23,917 nt of DNA. Origin: an uncultured Streptococcus sp. (GTDB lineage Bacteria > Bacillota > Bacilli > Lactobacillales > Streptococcaceae). Made by a program: the position numbers and the translations under genes. Positions 1-6,521 of the stretch are shown in pieces. How positions within the stretch are numbered: position 1 is the first letter of the stretch; the number at the start of each line of letters is the position of its first letter. The notes below the pieces were generated by a model. The model was not told the origin of the DNA. It did no database searches and saw only the letters and a program-made list of their open reading frames with translations. The stretch is from positions 1 to 23,917 of the forward strand of contig CAAEFF010000160.1 in the NCBI GenBank assembly GCA_900755085.1. The letters run 5' to 3'.

Positions 1-450
1 ACCTAACGTTCGGGTGACTTCGGCCACGCCAGACAAAAAGCTAGAAATCTGAAGATATCGGTCCTTTTGACCCGCTTCAACCGCCGAATCATATAAGAAA
101 GCGGTACTGGTCCCCGAGTCAAAATTATAAGACCAAGCATTGACCATCATAGCAATGGCATAGATCCAAAAATTCCCCTGACCAAATAAAATCAACATAG
201 AAGATCCAATACTGGACAAGCGAGCCAAATAGAGATTGGTCTTGTAGCTAAATCGATCAGCTAACATACCAGATGGGATCTCACATAAAAGGCTCGTCCC
301 ATGAAAAATACTCTCTAATAAACCAATCTGAAGCAAAGAAAGACCATTTTGAATAAAAAAGAGAATCCAAAAACTGGTGATTCCAAAATAAGATGTAAAT
401 TCCAGACCTGCTAGGAGTGAAATATTGCGTTTGTAAGTTCTTTTAAACAT
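1..450 (-). CDS. MFS transporter, N-terminal fragment cut by window edge
   Basis: The minus-strand frame opens at ATG 450 and stays open for 150 codons to the window edge, so the C-terminal part is missing. It begins MFKRTYKRNISLLAGLEF and contains several hydrophobic segments. Residues 61-70, GMLADRFSYK, match motif A of major facilitator transporters in the loop between helices 2 and 3. A GAGGAAA ribosome binding site lies about 5 bases before the ATG, which supports this start. The protein should be an inner-membrane secondary transporter; the substrate cannot be read from this half. It lies downstream of asnS on the same strand, but a strong terminator at 540-561 separates them, so it is probably a separate transcript. 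Confidence 0.85.
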   Translation of the reverse strand, partial: MFKRTYKRNISLLAGLEFTSYFGITSFWILFFIQNGLSLLQIGLLESIFHGTSLLCEIPSGMLADRFSYKTNLYLARLSSIGSSMLILFGQGNFWIYAIAMMVNAWSYNFDSGTSTAFLYDSAVEAGQKDRYLQISSFLSGVAEVTRTLG

Positions 451-539
451 TGTTTTTCCTCTTTCAATAAGTAATATGATTGTTTCTAAAAGACTTACTG
501 AGATTTGCCTACATCTTCTCCACCTCTTTCATTTAAAGT

Positions 540-561
540 AAAAACGCCAGCTGGCGTTTTT
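540..561 (-). terminator. Bidirectional terminator after asnS
   Basis: A perfect 22-base palindrome, core ACGCCAGCTGGCGT flanked by A and T runs, starts 7 bases after the asnS stop codon. It has a T run on either strand, so it can end asnS transcription and could block transcription from the other side. It also insulates asnS from the MFS gene. Confidence 0.85.
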
Positions 562-568
562 ATGGTTA

Positions 569-1912
569 TTAAGGTTTGATACGGTGCAACATACGTGGGA
601 AAGGAATGGCCTCACGGATGTGTTTTGTACCAGCTGCGGAGGGGACCATACGCTCGATACCGATACCAAATCCACCGTGTGGTACTGTACCATATTTACG
701 AAGGTCAAGGTAGAATTCGTACTCTGTAAGATCCATTCCAAGTGATTCCATCTTAGCGACAAGGGCATCGTAGTCTTCCTCACGCATAGAACCACCGATG
801 ATTTCTCCGTACCCTTCTGGCGCGAGCAAGTCTGCACAAAGCACGCGATCTGGGTTCCCAGGAACTGGTTTCATGTAGAAAGCCTTGATGTCAGCTGGAT
901 AGTTGATCACAAAGGTTGGTACACCAAAGTGGTTTGAAATCCACGTTTCGTGTGGTGAACCGAAATCATCTCCATGTTCCAAATGTTCGTAGTCAGCATC
1001 TTCGTCGTTTTCATGCTCTTGCAAGAGGTCAATCGCTTCATCGTAAGTAATGCGTTTAAATGGCTCAGCAATGTAGCGTTTCAAGAGCTCTGTATCACGT
1101 TCCAAAGTTTCCAAGGCTTGAGGAGCACGATCTAGAACACCTTGAAGCAACGCTTTAACATAAGCTTCTTGCAAGTCAAGTGACTCGTCGTGTGTCAAGT
1201 ATGAGTACTCCGCATCCATCATCCAGAACTCAGTCAAGTGACGACGAGTTTTTGATTTCTCCGCACGGAATACTGGTCCAAAGTCAAAGACGCGACCAAG
1301 GGCCATAGCACCTGCTTCAAGATAAAGCTGTCCTGATTGGCTCAAGTAAGCTGGAGTACCGAAGTAATCTGTTTCAAACAATTCAGTTGAATCTTCCGCC
1401 GCATTTCCTGAAAGAATTGGGCTGTCAAATTTTATGAAGCCATTCTTATCAAAGAATTCATAAGTTGCATAGATGATAGCATTACGGATTTGCATGACAG
1501 CGACTTGTTTGCGTGAACGCAACCACAAGTGACGGTTATCCATCAAGAAGTCTGTTCCGTGTTCTTTTGGAGTGATTGGGTAATCTTGAGACTCACCGAT
1601 CACTTCAATATCTGTGATATCAAGCTCATAACCAAATTTTGAGCGTTCGTCTTCTTTGACAATACCAGTCACAAATACTGATGTTTCTTGGCTCAAGCGT
1701 TTGATGGTATCAAATTTTTCAAGCCCCACTTCTTCGCCGAATTTTTCGATAAAGTTTGGTTTAAAAGCTACACCTTGGAAAAAGGCAGTCCCGTCACGCA
1801 ATTGCAAGAAAGCAATTTTTCCTTTACCTGATTTGTTGGCCACCCAAGCACCGATGGTCACTTCTTGACCAACATAGTCTTTTACTTCGATGATAGTAAT
1901 CCGTTTTGTCAT
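569..1912 (-). CDS. asnS: Asparaginyl-tRNA synthetase
   Basis: This cytoplasmic enzyme attaches asparagine to tRNA-Asn using ATP. It is 447 residues, the usual bacterial length. The N-terminal third (about residues 15-110) is the OB-fold anticodon-binding domain and the rest is the class II catalytic core. Class II motif 2 is visible as FRAEKSKTRRHLTEF and motif 3 as GGFGIGIERMV. The frame has two adjacent ATGs (1915 and 1912). The second is chosen because the AGGAAG ribosome binding site lies 7 bases from it and only 4 from the first, and because the product then starts MTKRITIIEVKDY, as I recall for streptococcal AsnRS. After the motif 3 arginine the sequence reads MVPSAAG where I recall MVTFAAG in relatives, an unusual detail. 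Aminotransferase and YpmB neighbours match the ypmB-aspB-asnS order of Bacillus. It has its own promoter and terminator. Confidence 0.97.
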   Translation of the reverse strand: MTKRITIIEVKDYVGQEVTIGAWVANKSGKGKIAFLQLRDGTAFFQGVAFKPNFIEKFGEEVGLEKFDTIKRLSQETSVFVTGIVKEDERSKFGYELDITDIEVIGESQDYPITPKEHGTDFLMDNRHLWLRSRKQVAVMQIRNAIIYATYEFFDKNGFIKFDSPILSGNAAEDSTELFETDYFGTPAYLSQSGQLYLEAGAMALGRVFDFGPVFRAEKSKTRRHLTEFWMMDAEYSYLTHDESLDLQEAYVKALLQGVLDRAPQALETLERDTELLKRYIAEPFKRITYDEAIDLLQEHENDEDADYEHLEHGDDFGSPHETWISNHFGVPTFVINYPADIKAFYMKPVPGNPDRVLCADLLAPEGYGEIIGGSMREEDYDALVAKMESLGMDLTEYEFYLDLRKYGTVPHGGFGIGIERMVPSAAGTKHIREAIPFPRMLHRIKP

Positions 1913-1962
1913 CATTCATCTTCCTTTTCTCGTTAAACTTGTCCGAAGACATTATCTTCTTA

Positions 1963-1971
1963 ATTGTATCA
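1963..1971 (-). promoter_or_regulatory. Extended -10 promoter of asnS
   Basis: On the minus strand TGATACAAT is an extended -10 (TGn plus TACAAT). No good -35 hexamer is seen 16-18 bases upstream. The predicted start near 1956 gives a 5' leader of about 43 bases, too short for a T-box riboswitch. Confidence 0.6.
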
Positions 1972-2029
1972 TAAAAAGGCTTTCAGTGCTAGGCTCTACC
2001 TGTGAAAACCAGATTTTTTTTTAAAGAAA

Positions 2030-2058
2030 AAGATCCTCAGCTCATTACTAAGGATCTT
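2030..2058 (-). terminator. Terminator after the aminotransferase gene
   Basis: An 8-bp stem AAGATCCT/AGGATCTT with a 13-base loop starts 6 bases after the aspC stop. On the minus strand it is followed by TTTTCTTT. It separates aspC from asnS, which then uses its own promoter. Confidence 0.75.
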
Positions 2059-2064
2059 GTATTT

Positions 2065-3243
2065 TTATTTTTCCATAAAGGCCTTGAGGCGGCGAACAGC
2101 TTCTTTGAGGGTATCCAAATCTGTCGCATAAGACAAGCGAACATTTTCAGGGGCACCAAAGCCAGCTCCCGTTACTAAAGCAACCTCAGCTTCTTCTAAA
2201 ATTGCTGTGGTAAATTCCGTCACATCTGTATACCCCTTCATCTCCATGGCCTTCTTGACATTTGGGAAAAGATAGAAGGCTCCTTGAGGTTTGATGGCTT
2301 CAAAACCAGGTACTTCATTCAACAAAGGATAAATAGTATTCAAGCGCTCTTCAAAAGCTTGGCGCATAATCTCAATAGAAGATTGATCTCCTGTGAGGGC
2401 TTCGATGGCGGCATATTGGGAAACGGTCGTTAAGTTGGAAGTTGTTTGGCTGATCACCTTGGCCATAGCTCCGATAATCTCAGGATCTCCTACAGCAAAA
2501 CCAACCCGCCAACCAGTCATAGCATAGGTTTTAGAAACTCCGTTAATCACGATGGTTTGCTTGCGAATCGCTTCTGATAAGCTAGAAATGGGCGTAAAGG
2601 TGTTGCCATTATAGACCAATCGACCATAGATATCGTCTGCCAAAATCAAGATATCATGCTCGACAGCCCAGTTTCCGATTGCTTGGAGCTCTTCTTTACT
2701 GTAGATCATTCCTGTTGGATTGGATGGCGAATTCAGCAAGACAACCTTGGTCTTGTCTGTCCGTGCTGCTTCCAGTTGCTCTACCGTTGCCTTGAAGTGA
2801 TTTTCTTCTGTTGTTTGGAAAGTAACAGGTGTGCCTTCTACCATCTTGACCTGGTCTACATAAGAAACCCAGCAAGGGGTTGGAATGATGACTTCATCAC
2901 CTGGATTGATGACAGAAGTAAAGAAGGCATAGAGGATAAACTTGGCACCAGTGCCGACCACAACCTCATTTCGATTCACTGCATAGCCATAAAACTCTTT
3001 CATATAGTCGCTAATGGCATCCTTCAATTCTGGAAGTCCAGATGCGACCGTATAAAAGCTAGCGCGACCATCCTCAATGGATGCGACTGCTGCTTCTTGA
3101 ATATTTTTTGGAGTCGCAAAGTCAGGTTGACCCAGGGTCAAACTTAAGATATCACGACCTTCTGCCGCCAAAGCTTTGGCACGCGCATTTGCAGCCAAGG
3201 TCACACTTTCTTCCATTTCCAATACACGATTTGATAATTTCAT
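2065..3243 (-). CDS. aspC: Class I/II PLP-dependent aminotransferase (aspartate aminotransferase-like)
   Basis: A 392-residue fold-type I aminotransferase, probably moving the amino group between aspartate and 2-oxoglutarate in the cytoplasm; substrate preference is inferred from homology and context. Visible motifs are NPTG (from N175), ADDIY with D203 for the PLP ring nitrogen and Y206, the Schiff-base lysine K238 in SKTYAMTGWRVG, and the C-terminal NVRLSYAT with the substrate-carboxylate arginine. The start is supported by GAGGAGG 5 bases upstream. It follows the YpmB-like gene with a 16-base gap, so the two are probably co-transcribed. The order YpmB, aminotransferase, AsnRS is that of Bacillus subtilis ypmB-aspB-asnS and would place aspartate formation beside asparagine use. 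A terminator follows the gene. Confidence 0.93.
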   Translation of the reverse strand: MKLSNRVLEMEESVTLAANARAKALAAEGRDILSLTLGQPDFATPKNIQEAAVASIEDGRASFYTVASGLPELKDAISDYMKEFYGYAVNRNEVVVGTGAKFILYAFFTSVINPGDEVIIPTPCWVSYVDQVKMVEGTPVTFQTTEENHFKATVEQLEAARTDKTKVVLLNSPSNPTGMIYSKEELQAIGNWAVEHDILILADDIYGRLVYNGNTFTPISSLSEAIRKQTIVINGVSKTYAMTGWRVGFAVGDPEIIGAMAKVISQTTSNLTTVSQYAAIEALTGDQSSIEIMRQAFEERLNTIYPLLNEVPGFEAIKPQGAFYLFPNVKKAMEMKGYTDVTEFTTAILEEAEVALVTGAGFGAPENVRLSYATDLDTLKEAVRRLKAFMEK

Positions 3244-3259
3244 ATTTCCTCCTCAAATC

Positions 3260-3733
3260 TTAAAAAACACCGGTGACTTTCCCAGTCTTGAAATCCACCA
3301 CATAATAGGAGCTCCCAGCCTTGACTTCCCAGATCGGTTTGCCTTTAAAGCGTCCAAAAGTTACCCGATCAATCGCGTCCTGACTCTTCTCTTTGACGAC
3401 GGAAGCTGCCTCTTTGGAACTAACTCCTTCTTTCAAAGAGTAAGTATAGACTGCATCATCCGCCTGTGCCACCAAGACCGCTAGATCTTGCCCCTCTTGG
3501 TCCTTGCCAATGAAGGAAAGATACGCTTCTTTGCCATGAAAGAAACTCTCCGTCTCAATGGTAGCAATCGAAGAGTGAGACAGAGCTATTTTTCTTGCTT
3601 GCGCAATTTGATCCTGCAAGCGATCTGAAGTTTTTTCAGCAAGAAATAGCCAAGAAAAAAGGACCGTCAACACTAAGATACAGATTCCTATTATATGTTG
3701 CCATATTATAAAAAGATAATTTTTCTGTTTCAC
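3260..3733 (-). CDS. ypmB: YpmB-like membrane-anchored protein (DUF5590)
   Basis: The product is a 157-residue protein of unknown function with one N-terminal membrane helix (about residues 5-32, YLFIIWQHIIGICILVL within it) and a soluble extracytoplasmic domain resembling the PepSY-like YpmB/DUF5590 family. The family call rests on length, topology and position before aspC and asnS as in Bacillus. The frame extends to GTG 3757, with further GTGs at 3748 and 3733. GTG 3733 is preferred because it gives MKQKNYLF directly before the helix and because a TATAAT box ends six bases before it. GTG 3748 has an AGGTGG sequence 5 bases upstream and is the alternative. Confidence in the gene is good; confidence in the start is modest. 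Confidence 0.75.
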   Translation of the reverse strand: MKQKNYLFIIWQHIIGICILVLTVLFSWLFLAEKTSDRLQDQIAQARKIALSHSSIATIETESFFHGKEAYLSFIGKDQEGQDLAVLVAQADDAVYTYSLKEGVSSKEAASVVKEKSQDAIDRVTFGRFKGKPIWEVKAGSSYYVVDFKTGKVTGVF

Positions 3734-3739
3734 TCCCTC

Positions 3740-3745
3740 ATTATA
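3740..3745 (-). promoter_or_regulatory. Candidate -10 box of ypmB-aspC
   Basis: A perfect TATAAT on the minus strand ends six bases before GTG 3733, predicting a transcript that starts at the GTG. The -35 region (TAGAAT at 17 bases) is weak and there is no TGn extension, so this is less certain than the other promoters of this layout. Confidence 0.4.
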
Positions 3746-3786
3746 CACCAAAGCCACCTAGAATTCTATAGATTTTCAAGAAAGAA

Positions 3787-3816
3787 TTGTTACTAATATT
3801 TCATACCTGTTACAAT
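3787..3816 (+). promoter_or_regulatory. Upstream plus-strand promoter before marR
   Basis: TTGTTA, an 18-base spacer and TACAAT preceded by TGT (extended -10) face the MarR gene. If used, it would give a leader of about 140 bases. The AT-rich 3758-3964 region also contains the 9-base palindrome TTGTCACAA near 3893-3901, a possible regulator site; no other structure is evident there. Confidence 0.45.
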
Positions 3817-3929
3817 GTTTTAGTATAAAATTGTTTGATAAACAAAGTAAAATTAACATCTATGCTATCATTTGTTCATAGTTTAATAAATTTGTCACAA
3901 TTTTGTAACTAATTTGAAAATAAAATTAA

Positions 3930-3958
3930 ACGACAGAAATACTATTTATTGATAAAAT
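3930..3958 (+). promoter_or_regulatory. Promoter with start at the marR ATG
   Basis: ACGACA (-35-like), 17 bases, then TGATAAAAT with TAAAAT at 3953-3958. Six bases follow before ATG 3965, so the expected transcription start is the A of the ATG. No Shine-Dalgarno is present. Confidence 0.55.
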
Positions 3959-3964
3959 ATAGAT

Positions 3965-4411
3965 ATGGAAAATTTAAAGAGATTATTCAAAGAAGCAAAC
4001 GTAGATTTAAAAACTATGATCGTCTTCCACAAGGCAGAACGATTGATCCGTGCCTCTGAGGCTCATATCTTTAAAAAGCACCAGTTGACACCAACTCAAT
4101 TCTCTGTCCTTGAGACCTTGTACAGCAAGGGCGATCTCCGCATTCAAGATCTGATTGATAGCATTCTTGCGACCTCTGGAAATATGACTGTGGTTATTCG
4201 CAATATGGTCCGCGATGGTTGGATTACACGCGAAACCGATCCAGAAGACCGCCGTGCTTATCTTGTATCTATTACAGATGCCGGTCGTAAAAAGATCGAA
4301 GAAGCTCTTCCAGATCATATCAAAAATATTCAACGCTTGATGCAAGTCTTTAATAGCGGTGAGCAAGCTGAGTTGACAGAACTCTTGAAGAAATTCAAAC
4401 ACATCGCCTAA
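3965..4411 (+). CDS. MarR family transcriptional regulator
   Basis: A 148-residue dimeric winged-helix repressor type. The DNA-binding core runs from about residue 40 (LTPTQFSVLETLYSKG) through the recognition helix (residues 66-85) to the wing with TDPEDRRAY at 91-99, the hallmark MarR wing sequence. N- and C-terminal helices should form the dimer interface. There is no cysteine, so OhrR-like thiol peroxide sensing is unlikely; overall it looks closest to MhqR-like members. No obvious target operon is adjacent: yaaA is convergent downstream and ypmB divergent upstream, so it may control itself or genes elsewhere. The start has no ribosome binding site and coincides with a predicted transcription start. 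The next in-frame ATG, at residue 18, would cut into helix 1. Confidence 0.92.
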   Translation: MENLKRLFKEANVDLKTMIVFHKAERLIRASEAHIFKKHQLTPTQFSVLETLYSKGDLRIQDLIDSILATSGNMTVVIRNMVRDGWITRETDPEDRRAYLVSITDAGRKKIEEALPDHIKNIQRLMQVFNSGEQAELTELLKKFKHIA

Positions 4412-4434
4412 ACCTACTGCTCAAGACGATTCTG

Positions 4435-4463
4435 ACTCAAAAATCCTCTATTTTGGAGTTTTC
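4435..4463 (+). terminator. Terminator-like hairpin after marR
   Basis: Arms 4435-4444 and 4450-4459 pair at 9 of 10 positions around the loop CCTCT and run into TTTT. It lies 23 bases after the marR stop and probably acts together with the stronger hairpin at 4492-4529. Confidence 0.55.
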
Positions 4464-4491
4464 ATCGTGCATTCTCTTTATCTAACAGATC

Positions 4492-4529
4492 AAAAAAAAA
4501 TTCCTGACGCTTGTCAGGAATTTTTTTTT
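4492..4529. terminator. Bidirectional terminator shared by marR and yaaA
   Basis: The stem TTCCTGAC/GTCAGGAA with a GCTT loop is flanked by nine A and nine T, symmetric on both strands. On the minus strand the first arm and the A run lie inside the last codons of yaaA, and its stop codon TGA (4514-4516) is part of the stem. Confidence 0.9.
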
Positions 4530-5254
4530 GATTCTTTCACAAAGACCCATTCTTTCTCTTGCGATAAATCCCCACGATAAGAGAAACCTGCTACTTCTAA
4601 TGATTTCAGATCTTCTAGATGGGTGATTTCTTCCTTCATCATAGCTGTCGCCATGGCCCCACGTGCTTTCTTTGAAATCGTTGAGTGAATCTTCAGTGTA
4701 CCACCACGATTCTCCATGAATTTGATCCGGATCATTCGCTCACGAATGGCTTTTGAAAAGACCTGTTCAAACTCAGAGGACAAAAGAGATAGGATCTGCT
4801 CCTCACCTTCTACTGCCTGATCATAGTCTTCTTTCCAGAGTGACTTTAGAGACTTTCCAGCTGGTTTTAACTTCATCATAAAGTCCAAGCGATGGGGAGC
4901 AATCCCTTCATAGGCGGGTAGCACACCGTATAAAGCAGTCGTGATCAACAAATGCTCCTGCAGATAATCCTGCTCTTTTTTAGATAAGTTTTGACGCTCG
5001 ATGCTCCGGTACATGAGACCATCAAACAGTTCCAAAGCAGGATAAGTTTTAGCACTCCCAGCTAACAGAGCCTCTATTCTTTCTTTTTCTACTATGGCTC
5101 TTTCTTCTGAGATCCCGTAAAAGGTCGCTAATTCTTCTAGTGAGAAGTGTTTCAAAGCTTGGAGGATGGTTTTTGTCTTGTGTGACAAGGGTTGGGACTC
5201 GACCATACGAGCCTGTTCGTTCAGTTCTTTAGCGGATGGAATTAATAGTTTCAT
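4514..5254 (-). CDS. yaaA: Peroxide stress protein YaaA (UPF0246)
   Basis: A 246-residue cytoplasmic protein of the YaaA/UPF0246 family, full length. It has the typical opening MKLLIPSAKELNE, a central YGVLPAYEGIAPHRLDF segment and the basic IRIKFMENRGG region near the C-terminus. In Escherichia coli YaaA limits free iron during hydrogen peroxide stress; a similar role here is inferred. That would suit peroxide-producing streptococci. The ATG has no Shine-Dalgarno; an extended -10 ends exactly six bases before it. The C-terminus VKESKKNS is partly encoded by the A run of the terminator, so the last residues may be less constrained than the rest. It is divergent from the DUF1836 gene. Confidence 0.92.
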   Translation of the reverse strand: MKLLIPSAKELNEQARMVESQPLSHKTKTILQALKHFSLEELATFYGISEERAIVEKERIEALLAGSAKTYPALELFDGLMYRSIERQNLSKKEQDYLQEHLLITTALYGVLPAYEGIAPHRLDFMMKLKPAGKSLKSLWKEDYDQAVEGEEQILSLLSSEFEQVFSKAIRERMIRIKFMENRGGTLKIHSTISKKARGAMATAMMKEEITHLEDLKSLEVAGFSYRGDLSQEKEWVFVKESKKNS

Positions 5255-5260
5255 AGGTCT

Positions 5261-5269
5261 ATTGTACCA
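5261..5269 (-). promoter_or_regulatory. Extended -10 promoter of yaaA, start at the ATG
   Basis: TGGTACAAT on the minus strand is an extended -10. AGACCT, six bases, separates it from the yaaA ATG, so the predicted start is A5254 of the start codon. The -35 region is poor. Confidence 0.6.
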
Positions 5270-5285
5270 TATTTTTCAAAATTTC

Positions 5286-5314
5286 TTGACAGGAGTTTTT
5301 ATTAATGTTATTAT
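5286..5314 (+). promoter_or_regulatory. Promoter of the DUF1836-hlyIII operon
   Basis: A consensus TTGACA, exactly 17 bases, then TATTAT with TGT directly upstream. This is one of the best promoters in the window. The six bases CTAGTC separate it from ATG 5321, so transcription should start at that ATG. Confidence 0.8.
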
Positions 5315-5320
5315 CTAGTC

Positions 5321-5821
5321 ATGAAAACTAGATTAAAGAAAGGTGAAGATTTAGTGTCCACTTTTTCCTATCCAACCTGGGAGCAACTGCCTGAGCTTGA
5401 CCTCTATCTCGATCAGGTCCTTCTTTATGTTAATAAAACCTGTGCACCTGTCCTCTCTTCTTCAGAAAAGGGCTTGACGGCTGCCATGATCAACAATTAC
5501 GTAAAACATGGTTACGTCGAAAAACCAGACAAGAAGAAATACCAGCGTAAACAGGTGGCTCGCTTGATTGCTATTACAACCTTAAAAACGGTCTTTTCTA
5601 TTCAGGAGATCGCTTCTACCTTAAATTTTTTACAGGACCAGGCGAGCTCAGATCTTCTCTATAATAGCTTTGTTGCTTATCTCAATGAGCAAAAAGAACC
5701 GATCGCTCCCATTATTCGCTCTGCCTGTCAGACCGTTCAACTTTATCTTGAAACCCTATCTTATATTCAACCAGTAAAAACGGAGGAAGAAACTGATGAA
5801 TTACACCATGAAACTAAGTAA
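5321..5821 (+). CDS. DUF1836 domain-containing protein
   Basis: A 166-residue protein matching the DUF1836 family of Firmicutes in motif pattern: YPTWEQLPELDLYLDQVLLYV near the N-terminus, then GLTAAMINNYVKHGYVEKP and KKYQRKQVARLIAI, which resembles the HTH of MerR-like proteins. Function is unknown; the helical N-terminal part suggests DNA binding. Two starts are possible. ATG 5321 coincides with the predicted transcription start and would be leaderless, giving MKTRLKKGEDL. GTG 5354 has AGGTGA 7 bases upstream and gives a product starting just before the conserved YPTWEQLP, with a 33-base leader. The gene overlaps hlyIII by 26 bases, so the two are translationally linked. Confidence 0.85.
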   Translation: MKTRLKKGEDLVSTFSYPTWEQLPELDLYLDQVLLYVNKTCAPVLSSSEKGLTAAMINNYVKHGYVEKPDKKKYQRKQVARLIAITTLKTVFSIQEIASTLNFLQDQASSDLLYNSFVAYLNEQKEPIAPIIRSACQTVQLYLETLSYIQPVKTEEETDELHHETK

Positions 5822-6443
5822 AAAATTATCCTTTGGAGAAGAGATCGCCAATAGCGTAACCCACGCTGTTGGAGCCCTTCTCATGCTGATCTTACTTCCA
5901 ATCTCAGCTGTTTATAGCTTTGAGCAACACGGTTTTCTCAGTGCTTTTGGAACTTCTATCTTTGTGATCAGTCTCTTTTTGATGTTTCTGTCTTCGACCG
6001 TCTACCATGCTATGTCTTACGATTCACCCCAAAAGTATGTGCTTCGTATTATCGATCATTCCATGATCTACATTGCGATCGCAGGTAGTTACACACCGGT
6101 TGTCCTTACCTTGATGAACAACTGGATGGGCTACAGCATTATCTTAATCCAATGGGGGACCACCATCTTTGGCATTCTCTACAAAATCTTTGCTAAAAAA
6201 GTCAATGAAAAATTCAGCCTAGCTCTTTACTTGATCATGGGCTGGTTGGTTATCTTTATTATTCCCCAAATTGTTAGTCAAACTACCCCTATCTTCTGGG
6301 GGCTTATGCTCATGGGCGGTCTGTGCTACACGGTGGGAGCTGGCTTTTATGCCAAGAAAAAGCCCTATTTCCATATGATTTGGCACCTCTTCATCCTTGC
6401 TGCTTCTGCCCTTCAGTATTTAGCCATCGTTTACTTTATGTAA
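5796..6443 (+). CDS. hlyIII: Hemolysin III family membrane protein (PAQR-like)
   Basis: A 215-residue integral membrane protein with about seven helices, of the HlyIII/PAQR family. The conserved metal-site residues are visible: SSTVYH with H71, D87 in IIDHSMIY, and H193 and H197 in HMIWH. Bacillus cereus hemolysin III can form pores, but the conserved fold suggests a zinc-dependent hydrolase (CREST superfamily); the physiological role is not established. The start at 5796 is supported by GGAGG 9 bases upstream, inside the DUF1836 gene. A second ATG at 5808 is possible. It ends an operon of two with a clear UUCG terminator. Confidence 0.93.
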   Translation: MNYTMKLSKKLSFGEEIANSVTHAVGALLMLILLPISAVYSFEQHGFLSAFGTSIFVISLFLMFLSSTVYHAMSYDSPQKYVLRIIDHSMIYIAIAGSYTPVVLTLMNNWMGYSIILIQWGTTIFGILYKIFAKKVNEKFSLALYLIMGWLVIFIIPQIVSQTTPIFWGLMLMGGLCYTVGAGFYAKKKPYFHMIWHLFILAASALQYLAIVYFM

Positions 6444-6450
6444 TACGCTC

Positions 6451-6474
6451 ACCACTCTTCGGAGTGGTTTTTTT
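6451..6474 (+). terminator. UUCG-loop terminator after hlyIII
   Basis: Stem ACCACTC/GAGTGGT closed by the stable C(TTCG)G tetraloop, followed by seven T. It lies 8 bases after the stop codon. Confidence 0.95.
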
Positions 6475-6487
6475 GTGATTTTTTCTG

Positions 6488-6493
6488 TACAAT
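6488..6493 (+). promoter_or_regulatory. Candidate -10 box of the MocR-like gene
   Basis: TACAAT lies just beyond the hlyIII terminator; the -35 region is weak. The expected start near 6500 gives a 22-base leader to ATG 6522, with GGGGA as ribosome binding site. Confidence 0.4.
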
Positions 6494-6521
6494 AGAAAAA
6501 AACTGTATGGGGACAGTCAGA

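Noticed and set aside
529..837. 102-residue open frame in another minus-strand frame at the 3' end of asnS
   Set aside because: It lies inside asnS and across its terminator, shows no family pattern and has no ribosome binding site.
1913..2029. Possible T-box riboswitch before asnS
   Set aside because: The predicted leader is only about 43 bases and contains no specifier stem or T-box sequence.
2656..3147. 163-residue plus-strand open frame opposite the aminotransferase gene
   Set aside because: Shadow of a conserved coding region; no start signal and no recognisable domain.
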